64,000 bases of DNA from Siphonodentalium dalli (GCA_032622095.1 CP136062.1:10505710-10569709), one strand, 5' to 3'. Shown: positions 45,200 to 58,730, counted from the stretch's first letter. Made by a program: numbers and translations. The notes: generated by a model from the sequence alone, not told the origin.

Positions 45200-46345
45200 T
45201 ATATCTGGCCACAAACATATCCATAGATTCACTCCACGTATGCATATGCACCCCATCAATGGCCGTAAAGTCCTTGTTTTTATACTAATACCCCGCATAC
45301 TCGGCAATTCATACACACCAGGCTTGAAAATACACCTCACCCATGACAATCACATAGCAAATGTATTACCATAAGAGTCACCCCTTGCATACATATTCAC
45401 ACCACATTTTGCCAAAGGTCACCCCTGTATACATATTCGCCACTCCCATGGCCATATAGCCTCTCAATATATACATATACATCACACCCATAACCATAGA
45501 GTCACTCCAAGTATATATATATAGTCGCTACACCCATGGTCATATAGCCACTCAAGATATACATATACACCACACCCATAACCAGTCATTCCAAGTATAT
45601 AGATATACACCCCACCAACGGCCATACAGCCCTTCTATATACACCTCACCCATGACAATCACACCAAATATATTGCCATAGTCACTCCTTGTATATTCAT
45701 TCCAAGTATATATATATACAACTCACCAATGGCCATACAGCCCTTCTATATAGACCAATACCCCGCAAACTCGGCCACTCAGGCTTGAATATACACCTCA
45801 CCCGTGACAATCATATACCAAATGTTTTGCCATACAGTCACTCCGTGTATACCTATTCATTCCACCATTTGGCCATACGGTCACTCCCTGTATACATTTA
45901 CCTATTCGCCATACCCATGGCGACATAGCCCTTCAATATATACTTATACCATGTACACATGGCGATTAATGTACTCCAGACTTGCATATACACCTCATTC
46001 TGGAAATACGGTCACACATTGTATACATATTCCCTCCACCATTGGCATATGATCACCCCCTGTATACCCATTTGGCATACGCATAGCAATATAGCCACTC
46101 ACGATATACATATACACCCCGCACTTGACAATAGATTCACTCCAGGTATATGCATACACCCTACCATTTAATGTATATACCAATACCCCTCACACGTGAT
46201 CATGTGTACATTCCACACTTGCATATACACATCACTCATGATAATTCAGCCACCCGCTGTATACTCATAACCCCCAGCCATGACCATACATCTAATTCCT
46301 GTACACATATACACCCACCAGTGACAATATATCAGCAACAGAAAA
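45200..46345. repeat. ~45-bp minisatellite, solo array
   Basis: Units contain TATACATAT[T/A]CACC, CAC-CCCATGACCATA and AGTCACTCC, each 40-55 bp and variable. It is the same family and orientation as 55990-56620 and the reverse of 54195-55890 inside F2. The many frames on both strands are artefacts. Confidence 0.9.
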
Positions 46346-46929
46346 CGAGAGGCCGATCACGATTGGCAAATGTTTAACCCATCCCTTGGCGATAGTAAAT
46401 TACTATGATCGGAATAATAAATTAGAGTGTTGATGTTGAATTATAGAGTATACTGTTATGTACTATTATAGACAAATGTACTTAACACAAAATATTGGAT
46501 TTTATGGGTCACTCCCAAATATAAGAGAATTCGATGACACATGATAGGTAATGCTGCACCAGCGCAGCCTTTGATTAAATGTGAAAAGGTGACCCGGACA
46601 TGGAATACTTGGGTTAATAGAGTCCAATTAAGTTTACAATGATAATGTATCAAATTCTACCAACAACACCGCCATCACGATAAGACACCTTACCGCTGAC
46701 CTATTAATTTCAATTATATAGCAGAACTGTCAACTAATCACTGGCTTTGTCTATGCTGAACCTTTGCATCTCTATTAAACCTATAACATTTATAATGACC
46801 TCGGACCATCTGTAGAGCGATATACTCAGCTGTGCAAAGCAGCAAAGATTTTCTAGTAGCATGTCATGTGTATTGTGGAAACATTTTTTAAAAATTAGAT
46901 AACATAGCTTTCTGTTTATACTTTCGGGT
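46346..46929. other. Intergenic, nothing recognised
   Basis: No gene or repeat identified. Confidence 0.35.
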
Positions 46930-47590
46930 AGTTGCCTAGTAACCGTTGCTAAGCAGGGCCAAATATCGATGGGGTCTATTCTGAAAATGACCAGGAAGGC
47001 TCAAGGAACATATCTACACAGAAACATGATATATTGGGAAATAACCGAGTTTCACCCATTTTGGAAAATGGTCACCAAGTTTAAAGGCCTATATCTCATA
47101 ATTAGTATGTCTGTTTCAACAATAACGAAGTTCTCTATGTAGAATATACGCTACAGATTATTTAGGAGCAAAGATAACGTATTCAAAACTGATATATAAA
47201 ATCAGTGGGTAGAAAATGTATGACCCGATAGGAAAAAAGATAATATATTGGTGAATTACCTTGACCTTTATGTATGACCTTGACCTCTAGAGGTGAAATA
47301 CTACGTGTCAAAAGAAAGCCTGCCATGGGTGTCACCCTATAACAGTGTAAAGATAGAGTTACTGCATTAAACTTTCTAGTAGTAGCCCATTATAAGCATA
47401 TTTTTTATACTGGCCAAAAACACCCTTCGTTTCCATGGAAACACAAATTTTGCACACTAAGCTACACTGCCACAGTGCGCCCCAGCACTCAGATAAATTT
47501 CAGATTATAAGCTTTGCGAAAAATGTTGAGAGAATTTGCCCACCAAAATGGTACCATTCTCGGTCCTGGCTCATGGACTAATGGTGTAGA
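46930..47590 (-). repeat. Dispersed module Y, inverted copy
   Basis: Matches 37481-38030 in reverse complement, with the TTGACCTTTATGTATGACC half-site cluster at about 47262-47286. Confidence 0.85.
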
Positions 47591-47875
47591 ATCGTACTGG
47601 GACACGGATAATGTAAAACATCGTTCAAATCCTAGATTAGGAAGGTAATCAAGTCCAAGTTGGCCGCCAATTTTTATATTGACACTCGATACACCAGATG
47701 TATGCTAACCGGACTAGATCATCGCGAGTCTGTATCTTAATACATATAAGGCAACTGGCTTCGTAAAACCGATGATGGAGACCAAAATGGCCGCCAAAAT
47801 AAACATAACTGTTCCGATAAAACGACCAACTTCTGAGTTGCAAGAATATCGCATGGTACGACTGTTGTAGCTTAT
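47591..47875 (+). repeat. Dispersed module Z, copy 1
   Basis: From TCGTACTGGGACACGGATAA through TCCTAGATTAGGAAGGTAAT, TGGCCGCCAATTTTTATATT, and CCGATGATGGAGACCAAAAT. Near-identical inverted copy at 52195-52550; diverged direct copy at 48500-48830. Confidence 0.9.
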
Positions 47876-48490
47876 TAGTCTAGGCGGTGCTGTGGGTGAC
47901 CGTCGCACACCGGGAGAATTTATGCGACCATCATTTTCTTATGGGAAAATTACTCTAGATTTCGAATTCAGAGGGCGCCGAGCCGAAGTAGCTGACAAAA
48001 TATACATTTTCGCTATGTTTCATACGGTACCCTACCGAAAAATAGACACATTTAAGCGGTTTGACAGGCAATAGACAACCGGTTGACCGGGCATCAAAAT
48101 GGGAAAGAATGAACACATATTTGCAATTGATGGGGCTAATGTTCACACATAATCAGATAGATTCGACATTGTTTTTTGCTTTCGTTCTGATTTCGTGACG
48201 TCATGGTAAAATATGTAGACTGACGCGTCAAAACTTCATAGCGATTCAGACAAAGTGTCGTGCGTCAACTCTGTGCAAATATAGCATATCTGTCGAATTC
48301 TTCCAAGTTATATATTTGTGGAAGAGCATTCCATACAAAATGATGTTCATATCTGTATTATGTATCTCCAAATGTATATAGTATATCTCCAAACTAATCG
48401 ACAAAAGCTTAACCCTCACCACAAATATCCACTTAAATGCATCCATGCAGGTTGTTGCTAATAAAACATCGACAATACACAATTTATAGT
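47876..48490 (+). repeat. Dispersed module X, second copy
   Basis: Parallel to 36791-37480 with more differences (ACCGGTTGACCGGGCATC versus CAATTGGTTAACAGGGCATC). Confidence 0.88.
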
Positions 48491-48499
48491 ATCATACAG

Positions 48500-48835
48500 G
48501 GTAGAACCATCAGGGGACACGGAGAATGTAAGATTTCGTTCAAATCCTAGATTAGGAAGGTAATAAAATCCAAGATGGCGTCCAAGATGGCCGCCAAATT
48601 TTATATTGGCACTCTGTACACAACGAGTATGCACACCGGAATAGAAAATCGCAAGTGCTTTATTGTAACTGATCTTTATTTCATAGAGGCTGTATCGTAA
48701 TATGTATAAGTCAACTGGATACGTAAAACCGATGATGGACACCAAAATGGCGGCCATAAAACTCAAAAATGTTCCGATAAAATTACCGGCTTCTGAGTTG
48801 CAATAGCATCTGCATGTTATCAGTTGTGTAGCTTA
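48500..48835 (+). repeat. Dispersed module Z, diverged copy
   Basis: Shares CAAATCCTAGATTAGGAAGG, AAGATGGCGTCCAAGATGG, and AACTGG-T-CGTAAAACCGATGAT. Confidence 0.88.
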
Positions 48836-51800
48836 TTCGTTCCTGCATATATGTCTGTGGATAATGTGATCCTAATCCGATAAAACTGTTGGCATTGAGA
48901 AAGTAAATGCTCATTTTGTTTTTCAAATTCGACATGCAATGCCAAATTGCCACAATGGCACTGTGTTTCAACCTGACATTCATTTTGTGGTATACAAGTC
49001 AACGTTCTGCTTGATGATGAAACTGGTGAGTTTTGTATTAGTACAATAAGAATTGAAGCTACAATGTCGACTAAATATGCATATTCAATCCTCAATAACC
49101 AACGTTGGTGTCCCATGGTAATGGCTCATTAGACCCGCTTACACAAACCGTCAATCGATGACAACTAATTTATAATCCTGATAAATGCGGGTATGCAATG
49201 GATGGACAACTTAGTTTATATATCTCGCCAATGTTGTCAATGCATACTGGGGTCATTGGTTTTCGCGTTCAGTGGAGTGATGTACCATTGAAATAACCGA
49301 AACAAATCTCAAACAAATCTGACATGTGTCGTCATATTCTCGCAGCTGTAATGGTCCCGTCACACGTGGATTTATGCTTATTTGTAAATGATAATGCTTT
49401 AACTGATAATGGTAAGTGTGAGGCCTGGGTATTGATAGTGATAAGTCCCATTAATTTTTGGATGCATGAAAGTTTGTCTCACACTGTAGGTATCGCACGT
49501 CATACGTACACAACTATGAAAATTACGTACAGTACCCGAATGGGATAAAACTATATCATCCAATTTATATATCAGTATGGAGCAATGTAGGAAATTATCC
49601 AATGATGAAATTTCAAGTACAATGATTAGAAAGCCACAGAGTTAGAAGACGTGCTCAAAATGTCGTATACTCAGTTGCTCGGGCATTAGAATGATGCTTG
49701 TCATACTAAAGTTGTCCCTTTCGTTGATGCTAATCCATTTCACCCAACGGGATGACAATTCGTTGGTCACATGTTACCAGCCATAGCCGCGGAATTAGTT
49801 GGACCACTCAGACTACACAAAGGTTATCTGATAAAAATAGAGTATATCCGCTACATGTGTATGTAAGACATTCTCGAGAAATGTACTAGCCGTTGAGTAC
49901 GTTTAACACAAACAATAAGTAGCAGCTCCTTAGCACGATCACCAATTTTCTGCAATGGTACAACCTATTTATCTGATATATGTAAAATATTCATGATTCT
50001 GTTAATTCTCCCCAGGACACATTGTACGATATACGTGAAACATTTACATGTATCTGACTGAACGCATATATGCAAGCATGCGATTACCACATATATCATA
50101 TGATGTACCTAGGTGTGGTAGTTATTGTGTGCATTCATCTAAGTAGACGACCAAGAAAACAATTGATTTTGAATCCTTATCTTTAGCTTAATATTGGGGA
50201 AATTTGAAGCCGTAATTGGTCGTTATTATTTGACTAAGTTTACCATGTGAGCACCATACAATGAAACCAGGTTCCACCGTTGCATGTGGCGACGATATTC
50301 GACAATGACACACGTTCTTGTCAAGTTATTGTCGTTGGATAGAATGTGTGGCTTATATAGACAATCGCGGTCGGACATTTGATGGATGCTGGACCTATTT
50401 GCTCATAATATAGATTCTTTGGCGATCGGACTGGTGGCAAGGCATATAGTAAACTTACACATAGTATACCACACATATGAAACTTGGAAAGTAGCAACAC
50501 CCTTTGCATCAAGTATATTAAATTACAAATCTCTCTACTTTCTTATGTGTACACCTGGTAGGAATTTAGATCGAGATACTTCATGAGTTGAAATATGGTA
50601 CGTGTTTTCCCTTTGAAAACCAGTTAAGTGTTACATTTAATAAATGGACCTAGTCTCGACTAAGGTTATGCGATTAAAGTTAATTTGTCTTCAAAATTGT
50701 CGATTCTAACTCACCACCTTATTAAATCGAAAACAGAGTTATTTCTTATAATTTTAATTTAGTCCCAATATTAATAAAATTCGTCCAGTTTTCAATTATA
50801 TATACCCATGCCATTTATAAATTACTTGTGATAATCAATTACGTGTTGAGAACAATCACGTATCCAACTGAAGAGTAACTTGATTTCATCATTTGATTGG
50901 TCAGGTCAATTGAATCCAACAATACTGTCACAGTGGACTAACAAGCGTTCAATTGCAGCCCGCGCATAAATCGCAACTTCTCGGCATATCGTAATTGGCA
51001 GAAATGCCCGTGCACATGTGCCAACCAACCGTTTTACAGTGTTCCACGAGTTGACAGATAACGATTAAATTATGTTCATATATCAACCGTATATCAACTT
51101 AATCGTGTCACCCGGCTGTGTAGATCCGCTATATGTATGTTACTAAGTGCTGATAATTACTAGCATGGTGAAATCATGTTATCGGTGGTTAAATGTCTAA
51201 CGAAATTTTCTGCGAATGGGTAGGCCTTATCCAATATAAGATATGGTAGAAACTTATCATTTCTTCGTCTCTTGACAAAATGGTTGATCATCATAACAAA
51301 ATGCTCAATAGATGTATTAATATATTGCGACAGCGACGTGAATCTTGAACTGCCGGTGTGAAATAAAATAATATGGAAGTGAGGGCACAAACATGTGAAT
51401 TAACTCGTCAACCACATTAACTTGACAACCACTACTGAGACACCCATGAACATAGTACGTTGGTGGGAAATTGATTTAAGCTATCGGTTGCCACTGCGAA
51501 TAGTTCATAAAATGAGTATTTGCAACGAACCTGTAACCGTTCGTTGTTATCTAAATCCTCAGAGTTGAGAAGTACGGAACAACTACGAATTAGAACTGCT
51601 TATGCAAACACCCATTTCCGTGCGTGGTGGCACTCCGACAAAATGTAGAGAAAACAATTTTAGTTCGGTTTAAATTGCTGGTGATTATTGTCCGTTATTA
51701 CATTGGAACATCACTTCGTTGAACGTAGAAACCAACTACCATGGTAAGCAATTGACACCATTAGCGGGGTAATGTGAACAAAGTTGCTCAAAACTTTTCG

Positions 51801-52194
51801 TATAAACAACATATCCGCAATTATCGGGAACAGAGATAGGTCCGTTATCTCCAGTCGGTTTATAATTGCGGGTTTAATGCGCTACTAGCATGGAACAACT
51901 CCTTTAGTTATTGATGATAATTGAATATATAACTATTAGTACATAGGCATGTTTTATTCGGCAATGTGGCTTCCATTATTGCTATACTAATGTGGTTGTT
52001 TGCAGTTGTAGCATCGTGTAGTAGAACATTGACTTATATACCACCAACTGATTGGATGTCAGGCTGAAATTCAGTCCTATTTAGGCAATTTGACATTATA
52101 TGATGTCGTTATTTGGAGATGTTAATGAACAGTTACTATCCTAATGCCCCTAGTTTCTTCAGACACGGATCACGTTGCTCACAATGACATATAT
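48836..52194. other. 3.4 kb without supported genes
   Basis: AT-rich, mostly unique-looking sequence. Frames at 49324-49548 (+) and 51160-51390 (-) are under 80 codons and carry no motif I recognise. No repeat was identified with confidence. Confidence 0.4.
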
Positions 52195-52550
52195 GTACGG
52201 ACAAATAAGCTACAACAGTCATACCATGCGATATTCTTGCAACTCAGAAGTTGGTCGTTTTATCGGAACAGTTATGTTTATTTTGGCGGCCATTTTGGTC
52301 TCTATCATCGGTTTTACGTAGCCAGTTGCCTTATACGCATTAAGATACAGACTCCATCCAAGAAAATGCCATTTTATATAAAGCACTCGCGATGATCTAG
52401 TCCGGTTAGCATACATCTGGTGTATAGAGTGTCAATATAAAAATTGGCGGCCAACTTGGACGCCATCTTGGATTTGATTACCTTCCTAATCTAGGATGAT
52501 TTGAACGATGTTTTACATTATCAGTGTCCCAGTACGATTCTACACCATAT
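52195..52550 (-). repeat. Dispersed module Z, inverted copy
   Basis: Reverse complement of 47591-47875 with a ~35-bp insertion (CTCCATCCAAGAAAATGCC region at about 52350). Confidence 0.9.
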
Positions 52551-52554
52551 GACT

Positions 52555-52876
52555 AGGTAAACTGTGCATTGCCAATGTATTTGGTGGACACAAACTGTAT
52601 GGACGCATCTATGTAGTTATTTGTGAAATGGGGAGGGTTAAGTTTTCATCTATTATGTCAATATTTGGAGAGATATAATGTAAGTAGGAACATCTGTATA
52701 TAGGGAATACCCTACCATTTCCTAAAGTATATAACTTGGAAGTATTTGGCAGATATATTATGTTTGTGCAGAGTTGACACACGACACTTTGTCTGAATCG
52801 CCATGCATTTTTGACTCGCCTCGTTACATTCTTTACCATGAAGTCACCAAATCAGAACGAAAGCAGGAAAACGATT
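52555..52876 (-). repeat. Module X, part left of the F2 insertion
   Basis: Reverse complement of about 37079-37395. Ends AAAACGAT at the F2 boundary. Confidence 0.9.
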
Positions 52877-54194
52877 AGTCCGGGAGCTAATAGGGGTACC
52901 CTTGCACCCCCCTGGGACTTAACTTCACCCAACTCATTTTGTTCCTTATTATGTCCTTCAACTTTTAAGCAATGTTAACAAGAAAATAAAGTGGCCGTGT
53001 AGACTCCAGACAAGATGGCGTCCATCATGGCCGCCGTTTTTCAGCCCAGACCTTAGGTCAGTTTTATTCAAATTATAGCGGGAAAATCTTGTAAAATGTA
53101 TACAAATGTATATATTTTCGTGAAGCTGAGACATAATGACACATTTTTGAGCCAAAATTAAAACTCACCATCCAAGATGGCCGCCAAAATGGCCACCGGA
53201 ATTTGAAAATATAACATTTTTTCACAAATATCTTCTAGATCAATTCATGCTGTTTGGAACTGGTTTAGTAATGCAACTTTATTTAGTATTTTGTATATTA
53301 ACTGATCATTGGAGCAACGAAATATTCAATTATTGGGGTCCTAACCCCTTCCGATCCCTCAAAAATTCGAGTTTACAGAATGCGGTATAAAATTTCACAA
53401 AAAATCACAATTGGGATTCTAGTCATATTTCAACAAGAAATGAACAGAACTTTGTAATGTAAGTGAGGCATATCATTAACTATTAATATTCCAAATCACT
53501 GGAACCAAAATTCTTACTTTGGCTCAAAATGGCTGCCAATATGGCCGCCAAAATATGGAAAATAGTAAATATTACACCAGCGTGTTCTGCATTCTATACA
53601 TTGAATACTAACATGTCTGATGCACCATGGTTAATTGTTACTATTATCACCCCTGACATCGTCAAAAATATTGGATTTTTCTCTCAAAAACTTGACATAA
53701 ATATTGGCAAAAATTAACTTTTCAGGTTTGTACCATTTTTTCAGGTAAAATATAACTATCTTTGGATTGAAAGGTGTTTATCGTTTTGGTCTATTTTAAA
53801 TGTGTCATACTACAGTGTTTATAAACTGAATTGCTCAAGATGGCTTCCAAAATGGCAACCAAATTTGTAGAATGTTAATTTTTTACATATATCCCGAACA
53901 TTCTCTGCATTATCCGAAAATGTAGCATATTGTGACTCACTTGGTTATTATACATGTTAGTTAATTAACTGACAACTACATGTTCTATTCTGGTTGTCTC
54001 AGTTCCGTATGGAGCATGACAAATTCATTTTAAAGTATGCAATTTTGCTGAGAACCTCTTTTGTAATTTTGGCCACATTTATTAAAAGGAAATGGGCATA
54101 ACTTTGATACAGACCTGAGATGGATCATAATATTTGGCTATTCTGGTCCATTATGATAAAAACAAATGTCAACATGATACAGTGTGTATGCCAA

Positions 54195-55873
54195 GATCAT
54201 AGCCAGGGAGTTACTCTATGTTCATATGTGAGGTGAATAGGTATACAGGGAGTTATTGTATGTCATGACTGATGTGAGTAGGTATACAATGAGTGACTAT
54301 ATGGTTATTAGTGGGTTGTCCATGGTAAGATGCATATAGGTATACAGGGAGAGGCCATGGTCAGTGTGAGGTCAATCGATATGCATGGAGTGACTCTATG
54401 GTGTATGATTGTGTATATTCAGTACGGGTGCAACCGGTGTACATGTATGGTCAGTAGTTTGGTGTATGGATATAGCCACATGGTCATCTATGTGTTGATT
54501 ATGTATATATGGAGTGACTGTAATGTCATGGGTGGTATGTGCATGTGTTGTCTGTATGATCATGGATGGGGTGTGTGGATAAATAGGGAGTGATTTTATG
54601 GTTACGGGTAATGTGTACAGGTATACATGGAATTACTGTATGGTCATGATTGAATATGAATACCTGGAGTAAGCTGGGTGGACATTATCGAGGGTGTGGG
54701 TATATAGTGAGTGTCCGTGTGGTAATGGTGGGATGTATATTTATATATCTCGTGGATGTATTATCATTTGTTGGTGTATACGGCTTAGCTGTATTATCAT
54801 GGATGGCGTGTATGATTATGCAGTGAATTGCGGAATTGTCATGTGTGAGGTGTATATGCAAGTATGGAGTGTTTGAGTGGTCGTGTGTGCGGGTTTTTTG
54901 TATATCTGGAAGGGCTGAATGGCCATTAGTGAGGTTTAGATGTATACATGTAGTGAATCTATAGTCTAGGGTGAGCTGTATATGTATATCGAGTGGTTAT
55001 ATGACTATGTGTGTCAAATAGGTACACAAGTAGTGACTGTATGGTTAATAGTGAGATGAGAACATGTAGGTATACAAGTAGTGACTGTATGAATGTAATG
55101 AACATCTATACAGGGGTGACTAATTGGTCATGTGTCAGGCGTATGAGAATACCTGGTGCTCCTGTTTGGTGGCGGTATGGTCATGTGTAGGTTATACCAG
55201 TATACACACGTATTGCTTTATTGTCATGTGCGAGGGATATGCGTGTATAGCGAGTAGCTATATGGCCATGGGTGAGGTGCACATGCATACATGGAGTGAC
55301 TATAGTTGACATGGATGGGGGTGTATAAGTATATCTTGAGTGGCTATTCGGCTATGGTGTGACAAATATGGATGCAGGGAGTGACATGGCCAATGTTGAG
55401 GCGAATATGTATACAAGGATTGACCATGATCATGTATGAATGTTTTGAATAGGTACACACGGGGTGACTATATGGCCATAGGTCAGACGAAGGAGTATAC
55501 GAGGTGACATGGGTGAGGGTATGAGTATGAAGCGAGTGGCTATATGGCCATTGGTGAGGTGCATATGTATACCGGAATGACTTTATGGTCATTGTTGTGG
55601 TGTTGATGTAGATATTGATTGTCTATTTGACCATGCGTTTGGAGAATAGGTATACAGGGGGGTGACCTTATGGCCAATGGTGAGATGCATGGGTATACAA
55701 GGAGTGACTATATGGTTATGGGTCATGTTTAGGAGTATACCCGGTGTGCCTGTATTGTGACGCATGGTTGTATGGTCATCCGTGGTCATGGGTCGGGTGT
55801 ACATGTATACAGTGGGTCACTATATTGTTACGTCTGTGGTGTGTATGTATATATGTAATGACTCTGTGATAAT
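54195..55873. repeat. ~45-bp minisatellite, left half of F2 core
   Basis: Units contain GGTATACA[G/A]GGAGTGACTA, TATGGTCATGGGTGAGGTG and TATATGTATAC-type sequence. About 1.7 kb, against 0.6 kb on the other side. Confidence 0.93.
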
Positions 55874-56005
55874 GGGTGGCTATCGCTTTCCACACTTAGC
55901 GCCCCCCCCCATCTACATAAACACCATCAAGATGGAGAACTCTCTGACATGACCTCTTTATTGATTAACATACCCTTGAGTTATTGTAGAAAGCGATAGC
56001 CACCC
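55874..56005. repeat. Centre of F2: 17-bp inverted repeat around a 98-bp spacer
   Basis: GGGTGGCTATCGCTTTC at 55874-55890 and its exact complement at 55989-56005. The spacer includes a nine-C run and CAAGATGGAGAAC. Confidence 0.95.
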
Positions 56006-56620
56006 AAGATACACATGTACAACCCACCCATCACCCAAGTCACTCCATATGTACATAAACACCACACAGATGACAACATAATAACCCACTTTATATACGT
56101 ACACCTGATCATGCAGCCATAATTGGTTATACCGTACATACCACCAATGACGATACAGCCACGAGTCACCATGCATGAACACCAGGTATACACCTACACC
56201 CGACGCATGACCAAAAAGTCACTATATGTATACATATTCACTACATTCACGATCATACAGTCACTCGTTGTATACATATTCACCTCACCATGGACCATAC
56301 AGCCACTACATGTATACATATTCGCCATCCACATGACCATAGAGTCAATCCAGGTATACATATTCACAATACCAATGGTGAGCCCTTCCAGATATACCAA
56401 TACCCGCACATACGACCACTCATAAGTTCCATACTTGGCACTCATAAGTTATATACACGCCATCCATGATCATACATGTACTCTCCATACACCACCAATG
56501 ATAACACATCCACAACATATATAAATATATGTCCCTATATACCCACACATCATTCATGACCATACAATAACTCCCTGTGTACTTATTATCCTCATCTATG
56601 ATCATAGAGTAACTCCATTG
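56006..56620. repeat. ~45-bp minisatellite, right half of F2 core
   Basis: Reverse orientation of 54195-55873, same orientation as the solo array at 45200. Confidence 0.92.
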
Positions 56621-58004
56621 CTGTCATCTTGGCTTCCACTCTGTATCCAGTTGACAAATTTGTATCATAATGGGCCTGAATACCCACATATCATGATGGT
56701 TCATCTCAGTTCCGTCTCAACGTTCTGCCCATTTCCTTTCAATAATATGGCCAGAATCACAAAAGAGGTTCTCCGCAAAATTCCATACTGCAACTTTAAA
56801 ATGAATTTGTCATGCCCCATACGGAACTGGAACAAATATAATATAACGTATTTGTCAGTTAATTAACTAATACGTAAAAATAACCAAGTGAGTCACAATT
56901 TGCTATCTTTTTCGGATAACGCAGAGAATAATGTTCGGGATATGTTAACTTTTAACTTTTTACAAATTTGGTTGCCATTTTGAAAGCCATCTTGAGCATT
57001 TTAGTCTTTAAACGCCACAGTGTGACAAACTTAAGATAGACCAAAACAATAAACACCTTTGATACCAAAGATAGTTGCATTTTATTTGAACAAATGGTCG
57101 AACCCTGAAAAGTGAATTTTTGCCAATATTTTTGTCAAGTTTGTGAGAGAAAAATCCCATATTTCTGGTGATGTCAGTGTTGACAATAGTAAAAATAATC
57201 CATGGTGCATTAGACATGTTAGTATGCAATGTATAGAATACAGATTAGCCAATTGTATACACCAACCACAACTTCTAACCGATTGCAGGACACCCTGTGA
57301 CAATATTTACCATTTTCCATAATTTGGCGGCCATTTTCGCAGCCATTTTGAGCCAAGGTAAGATTTTTGGTTCCAGAGAGTTGGAATATTCATTGGTAAT
57401 GATATGCATCACTTACATTACAATGTTCTTTTCATTTCTTGTTGAAATATGAATAGAATCCCAATTGTGATTTTTTGTAAAAGTTTGTACCGCATTCTGT
57501 AAAATCGAATTTTTGAGGGATCAGAAGGGGTTAGGACCCCATTAGTTGCACATTTAATTGCTCCAATGGTCAGTTAATATAAAAAAATACTAAATAAAGT
57601 CATATTACTCAACCAGTTCCAAACAGCATGAATTGATCTAGAAGATATTTGTGAAAAAATGTCATATTTTCAACTTCCGGCGGCCATTTTGGCGGCCATC
57701 ATGGATGGTGAGTTTCTATTTTGGCCCACAAAAGTGTCATTATGTCTTAGCTTCACGAAAATATATACATTTGTATATATTTTACAAGTATTCCCGCTAT
57801 AATTTGAATAAAACTGACCTAAGGTCTGAGCTGAACAACGGCGGCCATGATGGACGCCATCTTGTCTGGAGTCTACACGGCCACTTTTTTTTCTTGTTAA
57901 CATTGCTTAAAAGTTGAAGGACATAATAAGGAACAAAATGAGTTGGTGAAGTTAAGTCCCAGGGGGGGGGGGGTGCAAGGCTACCCCTATTAGCTCCCGG
58001 ACTA

Positions 58005-58300
58005 GATGTTGAAACTGATTAAGTGTCAACATTCGTTCCACAATTTGCAAATATGTTTACAATCTTTCCGATTTTGATGCCATGTTAACCAGTTGGCTAA
58101 TGCCTGTTAACCTCTGAAAATATGTAATTTTTTAGGTAGGGTGCCCTATGGAACATTGTGAAAAGTTATATTTTGTCACCTATCTCGGCTCGGAGCCCTC
58201 TGAATTCGAAAACTAGAGTAATTTTCCCATAAGAAAATGATGGTCACATAAATTCCCCCGATGTGCGACGGTCACTCCCCAGCACAGCCCAGATTAATAT
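58005..58300 (-). repeat. Module X, part right of the F2 insertion
   Basis: Reverse complement of about 36791-37081. Starts GATGTTGAAACTGATTAAGT. Confidence 0.9.
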
Positions 58301-58730
58301 ATGTAGTATAAAACGATGGAGTAGGAAAAATAAGTTAGCTGAAGTTTTCCCATTATACCATAAATTGTATTGATATATGATTATACCAGCAAATTGTGTT
58401 GCCCATATCCAAAAATAAAGTGGATGAATAATCATGCTTGTTATTGAAAATTATAAATATTAACTTTGTCGTGATGGAATGAAATTTGGTCATCTCCAAA
58501 TCTTTTGTTAATTACTTGTAAGTCGAAGTTATATACTAATACTTAACGGAGAGAGACTCCACTTTTGTTTTGTAACCTCGTAACAATTGTTACCCCTATG
58601 AATAGGTATATACACGTGAAAATGTGTATATTATCTATTTCAATGTATACCCCGCCGGTTATATTATATATGTATTATATCTCAAACACTGTTTTTACAG
58701 TTTAGTGGGAAATAAACATATTGTTTCAGA
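58301..58730. other. Intergenic, nothing recognised
   Basis: AT-rich, no supported gene. Confidence 0.35.

Larger units (their letters stand above)
52877..58004. mobile_element. F2: 5.1-kb foldback element with TAGTCC ends and GAT target duplication
   Basis: Ends TAGTCCGGGAGCTAATAGGG and its complement. GAT is duplicated at 52874-52876 and 58005-58007. Arms 52877 to about 54190 and about 56605-58004 are reverse complements (ACTTAACTTCACCCAACTCA, CAAGATGGCGTCCATCATGG, and GGGGTCCTAACCCCTTC among the anchors). The core is two oppositely oriented minisatellite arrays meeting at a 17-bp inverted repeat. No coding frame, so non-autonomous. Inserted in a reverse-oriented X module whose halves flank it. 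Same terminal family as F1. Confidence 0.92.

Noticed and set aside
54330-56445. Many 60-100-residue frames in the F2 core
   Set aside because: They are translations of a ~45-bp minisatellite and occur on both strands.
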